A stretch of 64,000 nt of DNA. Source: Clostridia bacterium (GTDB lineage: Bacteria; Bacillota; Clostridia; Oscillospirales; QAKW01). Positions within the stretch are counted from its first letter, which is position 1; each line of letters starts with the position of its first letter. The position numbers were made by a program, and so were the translations under genes. Of the stretch, positions 43,973 to 51,543 are shown in pieces. The stretch lies in NCBI GenBank assembly GCA_017937065.1, contig JAGBEI010000031.1:232188-296187 (forward strand). The letters run 5' to 3'. The notes beneath the pieces were generated by a model, which searched no databases, was not told the DNA's origin, and saw only the letters and a list, made by a program, of their open reading frames with translations.

Positions 43973-45118
43973 CTACCTCACATATACGGGTGAAATTTTA
44001 TACTCGCGTCCGCCGCCGTGCCGCGTTTTCGAGCAAAAATCATAAATATCCGAGGCGCGGCACTCAAGCTCAAAGTGCGCGCCCGCGTTTTCAAGCTCCC
44101 CTGCCCTGCTCGGTTTTGTTATAAAGGGCAGAGTACAGGTATGCTCCAGCTCCTTCAAAAGAGCGCGCCCGCGGTCGTTAAACGCCAGGACATTGAGATA
44201 GGGCACGCGGGTTCTGCAAAGTCCTGCGGGGTTTTGCAGCAGCACGTTTATCACCGCACGGCGGATACGCGCGTGGGTATACCGTTTGCTTTTAACAAGC
44301 ATAATAAGCTCCTGCGCACTGCCTGCACACTGCGCCGCCCTGAATACGCGGTTATTAAGCCCCTCGCCCATATCCGCAAAGGCTGCAAGCTCCTGCGCCG
44401 TTTTACTGTACACCGAAAAGAGCAGCACACTGTCAAAGCGCGCTCTGTCTACGGCGTTTGACAGTCTGCAGGGCATAAATCCCGACATATCCTCATCGCC
44501 GTGAGCTCTGATATACGACGCACTGGCAAACGCGCCCTCGGCAAGCTGACCGTCATGCGCCGCGCCGCGCCGCTCAATATTGACAAGCTTCAAATCGCTT
44601 TTTTGTTCTATAACTGCCTTGATATACTCAAACGCCAGCAGATTATTGGGGGCTTTCAGCAGTGCGGCGTCCGCGTCGGAGCAGGTGCTGTAAGCCAGCA
44701 TTACCGCGTCGCCGTAGCTTTTCCCCTCCGAAATAAATGCTTTAAAGGCGGAGTTCAGCTTTTGCCTGTCGGTGAGCGCCAGACGGAAAAGCGGAGTAAG
44801 GTCCCGGGTCTCGCTTCCGAAGCAAAGAGAGGCAGGCACGCCCAGCGCGCTTGCCATTTCCACCCCTGCACCTGCAAAAATGTGGGAGCCGGCAAGCGTA
44901 TACGCCGTCGGTATCTGGATTACAAGGTCAACGCCGCAGCGCACAGCCGCCTGAGCACGGGAGTGCTTGTCGCAAAAGGCAATGTCGCCGCGCTGGACAA
45001 AGTTTCCGCTCATAAAGCATACGGTTGCATCCGCGCCCGTTTTTTCACGCGCGCTGTCAAGCAGGTATTTGTGCCCGTTATGAAACGGATTAAATTCGCA
45101 GATAACGGCGTTTATCAC
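43973..45118 (-). CDS. tmcAL: tRNA(Met) cytidine acetate ligase TmcAL
   Basis: TmcAL makes N4-acetylcytidine at the wobble base of elongator tRNA-Met, using ATP and acetate. The 381-residue protein starts AVICEFNPFHNGHKYLL with the HxGH nucleotidyltransferase motif, then SGNFVQRGD and GVDLVIQIPTAYTL, and the ASYIRAHGDEDMS region. It is divergent from acetate kinase and shares its promoter -10 region; both enzymes handle acetate. Confidence 0.9.
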   Translation of the reverse strand: MINAVICEFNPFHNGHKYLLDSAREKTGADATVCFMSGNFVQRGDIAFCDKHSRAQAAVRCGVDLVIQIPTAYTLAGSHIFAGAGVEMASALGVPASLCFGSETRDLTPLFRLALTDRQKLNSAFKAFISEGKSYGDAVMLAYSTCSDADAALLKAPNNLLAFEYIKAVIEQKSDLKLVNIERRGAAHDGQLAEGAFASASYIRAHGDEDMSGFMPCRLSNAVDRARFDSVLLFSVYSKTAQELAAFADMGEGLNNRVFRAAQCAGSAQELIMLVKSKRYTHARIRRAVINVLLQNPAGLCRTRVPYLNVLAFNDRGRALLKELEHTCTLPFITKPSRAGELENAGAHFELECRASDIYDFCSKTRHGGGREYKISPVYVR

Positions 45119-45137
45119 ATTCTTTCTCCTTTTGCTC

Positions 45138-45166
45138 TTGAAAGTTTACAGAAAATATTATATAAT
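45138..45166 (+). promoter_or_regulatory. Promoter of ackA, -10 shared with tmcAL
   Basis: TTGAAA (45138-45143) and TATAAT (45161-45166) are 17 bases apart. The -10 is half of the palindrome ATTATATAAT at 45157-45166. Confidence 0.75.
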
Positions 45167-45186
45167 TACAGACAATATTATTTCAA
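45157..45186 (-). promoter_or_regulatory. Promoter of tmcAL, -10 shared with ackA
   Basis: On the minus strand TTGAAA (45186-45181) and TATAAT (45162-45157) are 18 bases apart. It overlaps the ackA promoter, so the two cannot be occupied at once. Confidence 0.7.
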
Positions 45187-45232
45187 GGTTATTATATAAC
45201 ATTTAACAATAAATTTAAAGAGGAAAAGCAAA

Positions 45233-46435
45233 ATGAAAGTACTTGTTATAAACGCGGGCAGCTCATCGCTGAAATATCAGTGCATCGACATGGAGTCGGA
45301 GCGCTGTCTGGCAAAGGGGCTGTGCGACAGAATCGGCATTGACGACGGATTTTTCAAGCAGAGCGCAGGCGAAAAATACATTGAAAAGCAGACGGACATT
45401 CCCGACCACGCAACGGCAATCCGGCTTGTGCTCAAATACCTGACGGATAAGGAGTACGGCGTCATTTCGGATATTTCGGAAATCACGGCAGTCGGTCACC
45501 GCGTTGTAAACGGCGGTGAGATTTTCCCCGAAAGCACACTGCTTGACGAGGAGAAAATAAACAAGATTGAAGAGCTTACCGATTTTGCGCCGCTGCACAA
45601 CCCGCCTGCTGTCACAGGCATGCGCGCGTGCGTTTCGGTCATGGGTAAACACGTGCCGCAGGTGGCTGTGTTTGACACGTCATTTCATCAGACAATGCCC
45701 GACGTTGCGGGTCTGTACCCTCTGCCCAAAAAGTATCATGAGGAATACGGTATCCGCCGTTTCGGCGCTCACGGCACATCACATAAATTTGTGGCAAACG
45801 AGTGCGCAAAATATCTGGGCAGAGAAATAAAGGAGCTAAAAATCGTAACCTGCCATTTGGGAAACGGCTCGTCTATCACGGCGGTAGACGGAGGGCGCAG
45901 CATCGACACGTCAATGGGATTTACTCCGCTTGCGGGCGTTATGATGGGCACGCGGTGCGGTGATATCGACCCTGCGATTGTCATGTATATCATGGACAAG
46001 GAGGGCTTGAGCACCGATGAAATGAACGTGCTGCTCAACAAAAAGTCGGGCGCTTTAGGTGTTTCGGGCTTTTCCAGCGATTTCAGAGATATCGAGGAGG
46101 CGGCAAGGGGCGGCAATGCCGACGCAGTGCGCGTGCTGGAGATGCTGTCTTATCAGGTGGCAAAATATATCGGCGCGTACGCCGTCGCCATGGGCGGACT
46201 GGACGCCGTTGTATTTACCGCGGGACTGGGCGAGAACAACACGACCGTGCGCAAGTACATCTGCGACAGGCTGGGATTTTTGAACACTCAGCTTGACGAC
46301 AGTAAAAACAATGTACGCGGACAGCTTGCCGAGATTTCGACGGATAATTCAAAGGTAAAGCTCATTGTCATTCCCACAAACGAGGAGCTTGCCATCGCCC
46401 GCGACGTACAGGAAATAGTCTCAAAAATAAACTGA
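45233..46435 (+). CDS. ackA: Acetate kinase
   Basis: AckA makes ATP from acetyl phosphate, the last step of acetate formation. The 400-residue protein has VINAGSSSLKYQ at the start, VGHRVVNGGE, FDTSFHQTMP, CHLGNGSSI and the VFTAGLGENN motif of the ASKHA fold. Phosphotransacetylase (pta) is not adjacent. It has its own promoter and terminator. Confidence 0.97.
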   Translation: MKVLVINAGSSSLKYQCIDMESERCLAKGLCDRIGIDDGFFKQSAGEKYIEKQTDIPDHATAIRLVLKYLTDKEYGVISDISEITAVGHRVVNGGEIFPESTLLDEEKINKIEELTDFAPLHNPPAVTGMRACVSVMGKHVPQVAVFDTSFHQTMPDVAGLYPLPKKYHEEYGIRRFGAHGTSHKFVANECAKYLGREIKELKIVTCHLGNGSSITAVDGGRSIDTSMGFTPLAGVMMGTRCGDIDPAIVMYIMDKEGLSTDEMNVLLNKKSGALGVSGFSSDFRDIEEAARGGNADAVRVLEMLSYQVAKYIGAYAVAMGGLDAVVFTAGLGENNTTVRKYICDRLGFLNTQLDDSKNNVRGQLAEISTDNSKVKLIVIPTNEELAIARDVQEIVSKIN

Positions 46436-46441
46436 ATTACT

Positions 46442-46476
46442 GCGCGGGGCGGCTGTAAAATCCCCCCGCGCTTTTT
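46442..46476 (+). terminator. Intrinsic terminator after ackA
   Basis: GCGCGGGG and CCCCGCGC pair over eight bases with a 14-base loop, followed by TTTTT. Confidence 0.8.
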
Positions 46477-46491
46477 GCGGCAGACGGATAA

Positions 46492-47007
46492 ATGGAAATA
46501 ATTTACAGCAATAGAAAGACGCTCTGCATAAAGATAGAGCGCGACGGGCGCGTTACGGTGCGCGCACCGAAAAACACGACCGCACAGGCAATAGATGAGT
46601 TTGTGCGGCGGCATCGGAAATGGATAGAGGCGCACCGCGCCGAGATACTGGAAAAGGCGGAAAAGCAGCGCGAGCTGACCGAAGATGATATCAAAGAGCT
46701 GCGGCGGCGTGCCGGGGAATATATTCCCCGCCGCGCGGCAAAGCTGGCGGACAGCATGGGAGTTAAGTATACGGGGATAAGGATAACGGCGGCAAAAACA
46801 CGGTTCGGGAGCTGCTCGGCAAAAAATTCACTCTGCTTTTCGCTGTATCTTATGTGCTATCCGACAGAGGCAGTGGACGCGGTGATTGTGCACGAGCTGG
46901 CACACATACTGCACAAGGACCATTCGGAAAGATTTTACGCGCAGGTGCAAAAGGCTATGCCCGACTACCGCGAGCGAAAAAAACTGCTGAAAAACGGGAT
47001 ATTATAA
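46492..47007 (+). CDS. YgjP-like (DUF45) metallopeptidase-family protein
   Basis: The 171-residue protein has the zinc-peptidase HELAHILHKDHSERFY near residue 128, preceded by TAAKTRFGSCSAKNSLCFSL, the typical YgjP/DUF45 (M48-like) block. Members are thought to be cytoplasmic metal-dependent hydrolases; few are characterised. It stands between ackA and tRNA-Arg. Confidence 0.88.
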   Translation: MEIIYSNRKTLCIKIERDGRVTVRAPKNTTAQAIDEFVRRHRKWIEAHRAEILEKAEKQRELTEDDIKELRRRAGEYIPRRAAKLADSMGVKYTGIRITAAKTRFGSCSAKNSLCFSLYLMCYPTEAVDAVIVHELAHILHKDHSERFYAQVQKAMPDYRERKKLLKNGIL

Positions 47008-47015
47008 AATAATGC

Positions 47016-47044
47016 TTGATTTTGCGTGAAATGTGTGTTATCAT
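47016..47044 (+). promoter_or_regulatory. Promoter of tRNA-Arg
   Basis: TTGATT (47016-47021) and TATCAT (47039-47044) are 17 bases apart, 26 bases before the mature tRNA. Confidence 0.7.
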
Positions 47045-47070
47045 ATTTAGCGCATAGAAAATGCGAGCGT

Positions 47071-47147
47071 GCGCTGATAGCTCAGCTGGATAGAGTGTCT
47101 GACTACGAATCAGAAGGTCGGGGGTTCGAGTCCCTTTCAGCGCGCCA
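47071..47147 (+). tRNA. tRNA-Arg (anticodon ACG)
   Basis: The 77 bases fold as a cloverleaf: acceptor GCGCTGA/TCAGCGC, D arm with AGCTCAGCTGGATAGAG, anticodon stem TCTGA/TCAGA around CTACGAA (anticodon ACG), and GGTTCGAGTC in the T arm. The 3' CCA is encoded. The A34 would be edited to inosine to read CGU, CGC and CGA. Two G-T pairs close the T stem. Confidence 0.96.
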
Positions 47148-47152
47148 ATAAA
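47134..47152 (+). repeat. Direct repeat, copy 1, over the tRNA-Arg 3' end
   Basis: CTTTCAGCGCGCCAATAAA spans the last part of tRNA-Arg and five bases beyond. It is repeated exactly at 47298-47316, like the attachment-site duplication left by elements that insert at tRNA 3' ends. Confidence 0.8.
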
Positions 47153-47192
47153 GGAGATATAAACGAAAGTTTGTATCTCCTTTATTATTTTT
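47148..47192 (+). terminator. Intrinsic terminator after tRNA-Arg
   Basis: ATAAAGGAGATA and TATCTCCTTTAT form a perfect 12-pair stem, followed by TATTTTTATT. Confidence 0.85.
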
Positions 47193-47258
47193 ATTGAGGT
47201 TAAAGCAACAAAACCCAATCGCGCATACGCTTGTTGGCTTTCGTAAGGGACTCTCACT

Positions 47259-47287
47259 TTGAAAACAGTTCACCGAACTGTTTTCAA
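47259..47287. repeat. Perfect inverted repeat inside the tRNA-flanking insertion
   Basis: TTGAAAACAGTT and AACTGTTTTCAA are 12-base arms around CACCG. It lies between the two copies of the tRNA-end repeat and has no T-run, so it is not a typical terminator. Confidence 0.75.
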
Positions 47288-47297
47288 CAACGTTCGT

Positions 47298-47316
47298 CTT
47301 TCAGCGCGCCAATAAA
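47298..47316 (+). repeat. Direct repeat, copy 2, of the tRNA-Arg 3' end
   Basis: This is an exact 19-base copy of 47134-47152. The bases just before it (GTTCGTC) also resemble the tRNA T arm with a small deletion, so the copied piece may have been about 25 bases. Confidence 0.8.
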
Positions 47317-47346
47317 AAGGACGGAAATTTCCGTCCTTTTTATTTT
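47314..47346 (+). terminator. Second intrinsic terminator after tRNA-Arg
   Basis: AAAAAGGACGGAAA and TTTCCGTCCTTTTT make a perfect palindromic stem of 14 pairs followed by ATTTTT. It begins in the second copy of the direct repeat. Confidence 0.85.
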
Positions 47347-47697
47347 TATGTCTATTGGGTAAAAAGATGCATACACCGAAGGCATTCTCGCAAACGGTAA
47401 AAAACAACCAACGAATTAATAGTGCATCATTTTATGATGTTTTTTCTGCATCACAATTTAAACATATCTTTATACTAAATGTCAGTATATAATTAAATAA
47501 AATTGAGTGATGGTAATGAATAATAAAATACAAAGACAAGTAAAAGATACTGACCATTTATTCACTTTAAGATTAAAAGTTATAACATGTTTATAACATA
47601 TTATAGTTAAGTTTTTCGGCGACTACTTGACTTCTTTTAATCATATCTTTTCTAAGTTGTGTATAGTAAAATAATTTCAGATGGAGTTGATATATAA
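47347..47697. other. AT-rich intergenic stretch, possible gene remnant
   Basis: No convincing gene is seen here. The base composition is clearly richer in A and T than the flanks. A 26-codon open frame at 47516-47596 contains HLFTLRLK, close to HSFSIRIK of the ribbon-helix-helix protein that follows, so it may be a decayed copy of that gene. Confidence 0.4.
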
Positions 47698-47901
47698 ATG
47701 AAAGATGCCGAAATTTTAATTAAATCCAAGCTGCTGTCCGGTGACGACGGATATCATTCATTTTCTATACGCATCAAAAAGAGCACTGTTGAGAGACTTG
47801 AAAAACTATGTGCAGAATCCGGATACAGCAGAAATGAAATGATTTCTATACTTATCGACAACTGTTTAGATATGATTAAAATAGAACCGAATAATAAATA
47901 A
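47698..47901 (+). CDS. Ribbon-helix-helix (Arc/CopG-like) DNA-binding protein
   Basis: The 67-residue protein has a strand HSFSIRIKK followed by two helices (STVERLEKLCAESG and SRNEMISILIDNCLDMI), the ribbon-helix-helix layout of small dimeric repressors such as those of plasmids and toxin-antitoxin systems. TGGAG lies before the ATG. No toxin or replication gene is next to it. It sits alone in an AT-rich island next to a tRNA, which suggests horizontal origin. Confidence 0.75.
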   Translation: MKDAEILIKSKLLSGDDGYHSFSIRIKKSTVERLEKLCAESGYSRNEMISILIDNCLDMIKIEPNNK

Positions 47902-48280
47902 TTTTAAGAGACACCTGAAAAAATAAGACTGCTACACAAAACCATAGGGGTTTGTGTCGTATGCATGCACGCTTACTTATCAGTACCCCTCCTTATTTTT
48001 TCAGTTTCTCATATATGATAAAAGCCTTTTTAGTGTTCAGATTTTTGATACTTTTTTGATAATTTTTCAGGCTTTTATCTCACAAAAAACAACACCCGGA
48101 ATTGAAAAATTCCGGATGTTGTTTAGTGCGCAAAACAGAATATGCTGCAAATCTCCGATAAATCGGAAAATCCGCAGCATAGTCCGCAGTCTATTGTTAT
48201 TAGACACCGAGTTTTTACAAATTTCAAGCATTTTTGTAAAAATTTTCTTATTATATTTAGATTTCAATACGCCGCGGGTA
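47902..48280. other. Intergenic stretch with several inverted repeats, no gene
   Basis: Four dyads are packed here. CTGAAAAAATAAG (47915-47927) pairs perfectly with 47992-48004. Within that loop 47934-47940 can pair with 47951-47957, or 47946-47951 with 47985-47990, but not both. GATAAAAGCCT (48017-48027) pairs perfectly with 48069-48079. TATGCTGC (48141-48148) pairs with 48174-48181 around CCGAT/ATCGG. No coding frame is convincing. Confidence 0.55.
48087..48124 (-). terminator. Intrinsic terminator, probably of the DeoR gene
   Basis: Two 17-base arms pair with one mismatch around GAAA; on the minus strand the stem is followed by a T-run (TTTTTTG). It lies about 160 bases after the deoR-family gene. 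Confidence 0.7.
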
Positions 48281-48976
48281 TTATTCGCTTATAACCGCGT
48301 CTACCTCGTCAGCCGTACACAGATTATAAAAGTACATTTTACCGTACTTGCTTTTATCGCAGAGCAGAATTCTCCGCCTTGCCTGCCGCATCATCACCCG
48401 CCGGAGATTGACCTCCTCCATAGACAGGTCAGTGGCTTTGCCGTCCTCACTCATTCCGTGACAGGAGAAAAACAGCACATCGGCGTTTATTCCCGAAACA
48501 AAATCCTGCGCCTGCTGTCCGACATAGGAAAATGACCTTGTAATCATCATGCCACCCGTGCAAAAGGTACGTATGCCTGCCTCTGCAAGTGCCACCGCTG
48601 TTTTTGCACCGCTTGTAATGACGATAAGCTCCTTGAACTGCGGCAGATACTTAACCATTGCCATCGCGCTTGAAGACCCGTCAAGCAATACCACATCGCC
48701 GTCGCTTATATAGCCGCACGCTTTCTGCGCCATAAGCTCCTTTGCGCGCGACGCGTCCTTCAGCCGCACGCCCATCGGTATTTCACGGTCCGCTGCGGCT
48801 TTTGCCATCGCGCCTCCGTACACTTTTTTTATCGCGCCTGCCTTCTCCATTGCAGTCAGGTCGCGCCGAACCGTCGGCTCGCTGGCGTAAATATATCCCG
48901 CAAGCTCCGACACCGTTGCCTGACCTTTCCTTTCAATGTAATTTAGTATCTTTTGCCGTCTTTCTTCAATTAACAT
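48281..48976 (-). CDS. DeoR/GlpR-family transcriptional regulator
   Basis: The 231-residue protein has the DeoR N-terminal helix-turn-helix (RRQKILNYIERKGQATVSEL, then ASEPTVRRDL at about 31-40) and a C-terminal sugar-phosphate sensing domain with DGSSSAMAMVKYL, ITSGAKTAVALAE and the DKSKYGK segment. It is divergent from the SorE-like dehydrogenase and probably represses it until a ketose phosphate accumulates. Confidence 0.9.
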   Translation of the reverse strand: MLIEERRQKILNYIERKGQATVSELAGYIYASEPTVRRDLTAMEKAGAIKKVYGGAMAKAAADREIPMGVRLKDASRAKELMAQKACGYISDGDVVLLDGSSSAMAMVKYLPQFKELIVITSGAKTAVALAEAGIRTFCTGGMMITRSFSYVGQQAQDFVSGINADVLFFSCHGMSEDGKATDLSMEEVNLRRVMMRQARRRILLCDKSKYGKMYFYNLCTADEVDAVISE

Positions 48977-49047
48977 GATTACCTCTGATTGACTTTGATT
49001 AAATTTATAAATTCAGCATGTTAAATCTTCTGTTTTGCCGCCATATC

Positions 49048-49076
49048 TTGACTGGATGTGAATAACTTGATAATAT
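49048..49076 (+). promoter_or_regulatory. Promoter of the SorE-like gene
   Basis: TTGACT (49048-49053) and TAATAT (49071-49076) are 17 bases apart. The bases between it and the start codon resemble the leader of the divergent DeoR gene. Confidence 0.75.
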
Positions 49077-49116
49077 TGTATCATATAAATTTAAAAATTC
49101 AAGTGAGGTAATCAAA

Positions 49117-50376
49117 ATGCTGACAAAAGCAGTGCGGCTTTACGGCGCCAATGACCTGCGCGTTGAAAAGTTTGAGCTCCCCGAAATCGGAGCAAATGAG
49201 GTACTAATCAAGGTGGTGTCTGATTCGCTTTGCGCCTCCACCTATAAGGCTGTTATCCAAGGCACGGCGCACAAGCGCGTGCCGGAGGACATAGCTCAAA
49301 ATCCCGTTATCATAGGGCATGAGATGTGCGGTACCGTTGTCAGAGCGGGCGCGGACGCGGCGGACAAGTGGAAGGCGGGACAGAATATTGTCATTCAGCC
49401 CGCTTTAAAGCTAAATAACGGTTACGACCCCGGTTATTCCTATAAATACATAGGCGGCAACAGCATTTATGCAGTTGTGCCCGAAATTGTTTTAGAGCGC
49501 GGCTGTCTTGTCGCCTATAACGGCGCGGGCTTTTACAAGGGCTCGCTTGTAGAGGCGATCGGCTGTGTTCTGCGCGCGTTCAAAGGTATGTATCACACGG
49601 ATTATTCCACCTACACCCGCACAGACGGGGCAAAACGCGGCGGACGGCTTGCAATTCTCGGCGGTGCGGGACCGATGGGGCTTGCCGCGGTTGAGCTTGC
49701 CGTCAATTATGCGGGCTGCGGGCAGGTGGTTGTCACCGATCTTGACAAAGACAGGTTAAGCTATGCCGAAAAAATGTACTCGCCGGAAAGCGCGGCAAAA
49801 AAGGGCGTTGACCTGCGCTATATCAACACCTCCGACCTGGAGGACGCGGCGGCGTATCTCAAAGAAATTTCAAACGGCGGCTTTGACGACGCTTTCGTAA
49901 TGGTTCCCGTGCCCGCGCTTGTGACACAGGCTGAGGCGATTTTGGGCGAGGACGGCTGCCTTAACTTTTTTGCTGGGCCTCCCGTGCATGAGCTGCAAGG
50001 CTCGCTCAATCTTTACCGCGTGCATTACGACGGCATACATCTTTTGGGCACGGCGGGGTCTATTTCCGAAGATACCGAGGATGTAATCAAGCTGATTGAG
50101 GACGGCGTCATCGACCCGTCGGGCATGGTTTCGCATATAATGGGAATGGACTGCGTACCGGACAGTATTTTTGCAATGAAAACGCCGTCGGGCGCAAAGA
50201 AGGTCTGCTATAACGAGCTAAATATCCCGTGTATAGAAATTGCAAAGCTGCACGAGTACGGAAAAACGGATAAGATGTACAAAAGGCTTGCGGAAATCGT
50301 CGAAGAAAACGGCGGCAGGTGGTGCGAGGCGGCGGAAAAGTACCTGCTTGAAAACGCTCCGCGCGTTTGTCTGTAA
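49117..50376 (+). CDS. Zinc-type alcohol dehydrogenase, L-sorbose-1-phosphate reductase-like
   Basis: The 419-residue medium-chain dehydrogenase has GHEMCGTVVRAG (the catalytic-domain GHE), the NAD-binding LAILGGAGPMGLAAVELA and VVTDLDKDRL. The length and the long C-terminal part fit SorE, which reduces L-sorbose 1-phosphate to glucitol 6-phosphate. No phosphotransferase system or sorbitol-6-phosphate dehydrogenase gene is adjacent, so the substrate is uncertain. The start follows GAGG. Confidence 0.8.
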   Translation: MLTKAVRLYGANDLRVEKFELPEIGANEVLIKVVSDSLCASTYKAVIQGTAHKRVPEDIAQNPVIIGHEMCGTVVRAGADAADKWKAGQNIVIQPALKLNNGYDPGYSYKYIGGNSIYAVVPEIVLERGCLVAYNGAGFYKGSLVEAIGCVLRAFKGMYHTDYSTYTRTDGAKRGGRLAILGGAGPMGLAAVELAVNYAGCGQVVVTDLDKDRLSYAEKMYSPESAAKKGVDLRYINTSDLEDAAAYLKEISNGGFDDAFVMVPVPALVTQAEAILGEDGCLNFFAGPPVHELQGSLNLYRVHYDGIHLLGTAGSISEDTEDVIKLIEDGVIDPSGMVSHIMGMDCVPDSIFAMKTPSGAKKVCYNELNIPCIEIAKLHEYGKTDKMYKRLAEIVEENGGRWCEAAEKYLLENAPRVCL

Positions 50377-50490
50377 GGGTCTTTTTTCGCACAAAAACAA
50401 CACTTTCGGCATAATATGAAGTACGGCATACAGGCAAAATCCGATGCGGTTTTGTTTTCATGTGCCGAAAAATATATGGAAGTGGAAAAA

Positions 50491-50760
50491 ATGGATAATT
50501 ACTGCTGCTGTAACACAAGGAACAGCGGTACAAGAAACAGTGCAAACCAATCGTGCGCCAACAGATGCTATACGATAGTATTGGCAATAATCGGCGTGCT
50601 GCTCGCGTTTGTGCTGGGGCTTATTATAGGCGCCGCGCTGTTTGCAGTCGTTCTGATTGCGCTGCCCGCGTTCATTGCGGTCGCCGCACTGCTGACTGTA
50701 CTTTTTATAGTCTTCCTTGTCATACGAATCTGCAATTCAAGCCGCTCCTGCGGCTGCTGA
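50491..50760 (+). CDS. Small Cys-rich two-helix membrane protein
   Basis: The 89-residue protein starts MDNYCCCNTRNSGTRN, has two long hydrophobic helices (about 27-48 and 51-76) and ends CNSSRSCGC. Cysteines therefore cluster at both ends, probably on the same side of the membrane. No family is recognised. An in-frame ATG at 50476 is another possible start. A strong terminator follows. Confidence 0.6.
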   Translation: MDNYCCCNTRNSGTRNSANQSCANRCYTIVLAIIGVLLAFVLGLIIGAALFAVVLIALPAFIAVAALLTVLFIVFLVIRICNSSRSCGC

Positions 50761-50773
50761 ATAACGCAGTAAA

Positions 50774-50808
50774 ACACCCCATACCTTTCGGTATGGGGTG
50801 TCCTTTTA
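50774..50808. terminator. Bidirectional terminator
   Basis: ACACCCCATACC and GGTATGGGGTGT form a perfect 12-pair stem with a TTTC loop, then CCTTTT; it separates the Cys-rich gene and rpsR. Confidence 0.9.
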
Positions 50809-50818
50809 TTATTTTGTC

Positions 50819-51061
50819 TCAGTCGCCGGTATAGGCAAGTAAAGCGATAGCTCTGGCACGCTTGATAGCTATTGTCAGCTGTCTCTGGTGCTTGGCACAG
50901 GTGCCTGTCACACGGCGGGGAAGAATCTTCTCACGCTCAGATGTATACTTAGACAGCTTTGCAACGTCCTTATAATCTATTGCTTCAACCTTATCCACGC
51001 AGAAAGAACAAACCTTACGGCGCGGTCTTCTCGCGCCCTTGAAATTATTTTCCTTTTCCAC
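50819..51061 (-). CDS. rpsR: 30S ribosomal protein S18
   Basis: The 80-residue S18 has a zinc-type N-terminus (CSFC and later CAKHQ) and the conserved [17 protein letters not shown] region. It forms a pair with S6 on the 30S platform. It ends the rpsF-ssb-rpsR operon. The four zinc-binding residues are kept, so this is the C-plus form. Confidence 0.96.
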   Translation of the reverse strand: MEKENNFKGARRPRRKVCSFCVDKVEAIDYKDVAKLSKYTSEREKILPRRVTGTCAKHQRQLTIAIKRARAIALLAYTGD

Positions 51062-51082
51062 AGCGGTTACCTCCGTTAAAAA

Positions 51083-51514
51083 TTAGAATGGCAGCTCGTC
51101 ATCCTCAACCTCTTCAAAGTTCATCGTATTGCCGCCCGTCTCCGCGGGAGCCTTAAACTCACCGACAGGACGCGCCGCAGCAGCGGCAGATTCACGCTTT
51201 GACTCGACAAACTGCGCCTCGTCCGCAACAACCTCAAAGGCTGTGCGCTTTGCACCCGTCTTGTCCTCATAATTGCGGGTCTGAATCGAACCTACAATGG
51301 CAATAAGCTGACCCTTTTCAAAAAACCGCGTGATAAACTCAGCAGTGCTTCTCCAGGCAACGATGTTTATAAAATCCGTAGGATAGCTGCCGTCAGCGCT
51401 CTTATACTGGCGCTGAACTGCAATCGAAAAGGTAGTAACGCTTATACCCCCGGTCGTTGTTTTGAGCTCGGGTGTCGCGGTCAGCCGACCTGTAAGAATA
51501 ACCTTATTTAGCAT
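51083..51514 (-). CDS. ssb: Single-stranded DNA-binding protein
   Basis: The 143-residue SSB has an OB-fold (MLNKVILTGRLTATPELK, FINIVAWRSTAEFITRFFEKG) to about residue 108, a short disordered linker, and the acidic tip DDELPF that binds partner proteins. It lies between rpsF and rpsR as usual. Confidence 0.97.
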   Translation of the reverse strand: MLNKVILTGRLTATPELKTTTGGISVTTFSIAVQRQYKSADGSYPTDFINIVAWRSTAEFITRFFEKGQLIAIVGSIQTRNYEDKTGAKRTAFEVVADEAQFVESKRESAAAAARPVGEFKAPAETGGNTMNFEEVEDDELPF

Positions 51515-51543
51515 TTGTGCGCCTCTCCTTTTCCTAAAATCAA

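Noticed and set aside
46955..47257. Minus-strand open frame of 100 residues containing GTRTPDLLIRSQTLYPAEL
   Set aside because: It is the antisense reading of tRNA-Arg, a well-known false protein in databases.
47698..47901. Ribbon-helix-helix gene as antitoxin of a toxin-antitoxin pair
   Set aside because: No toxin-like frame lies next to it on either strand.
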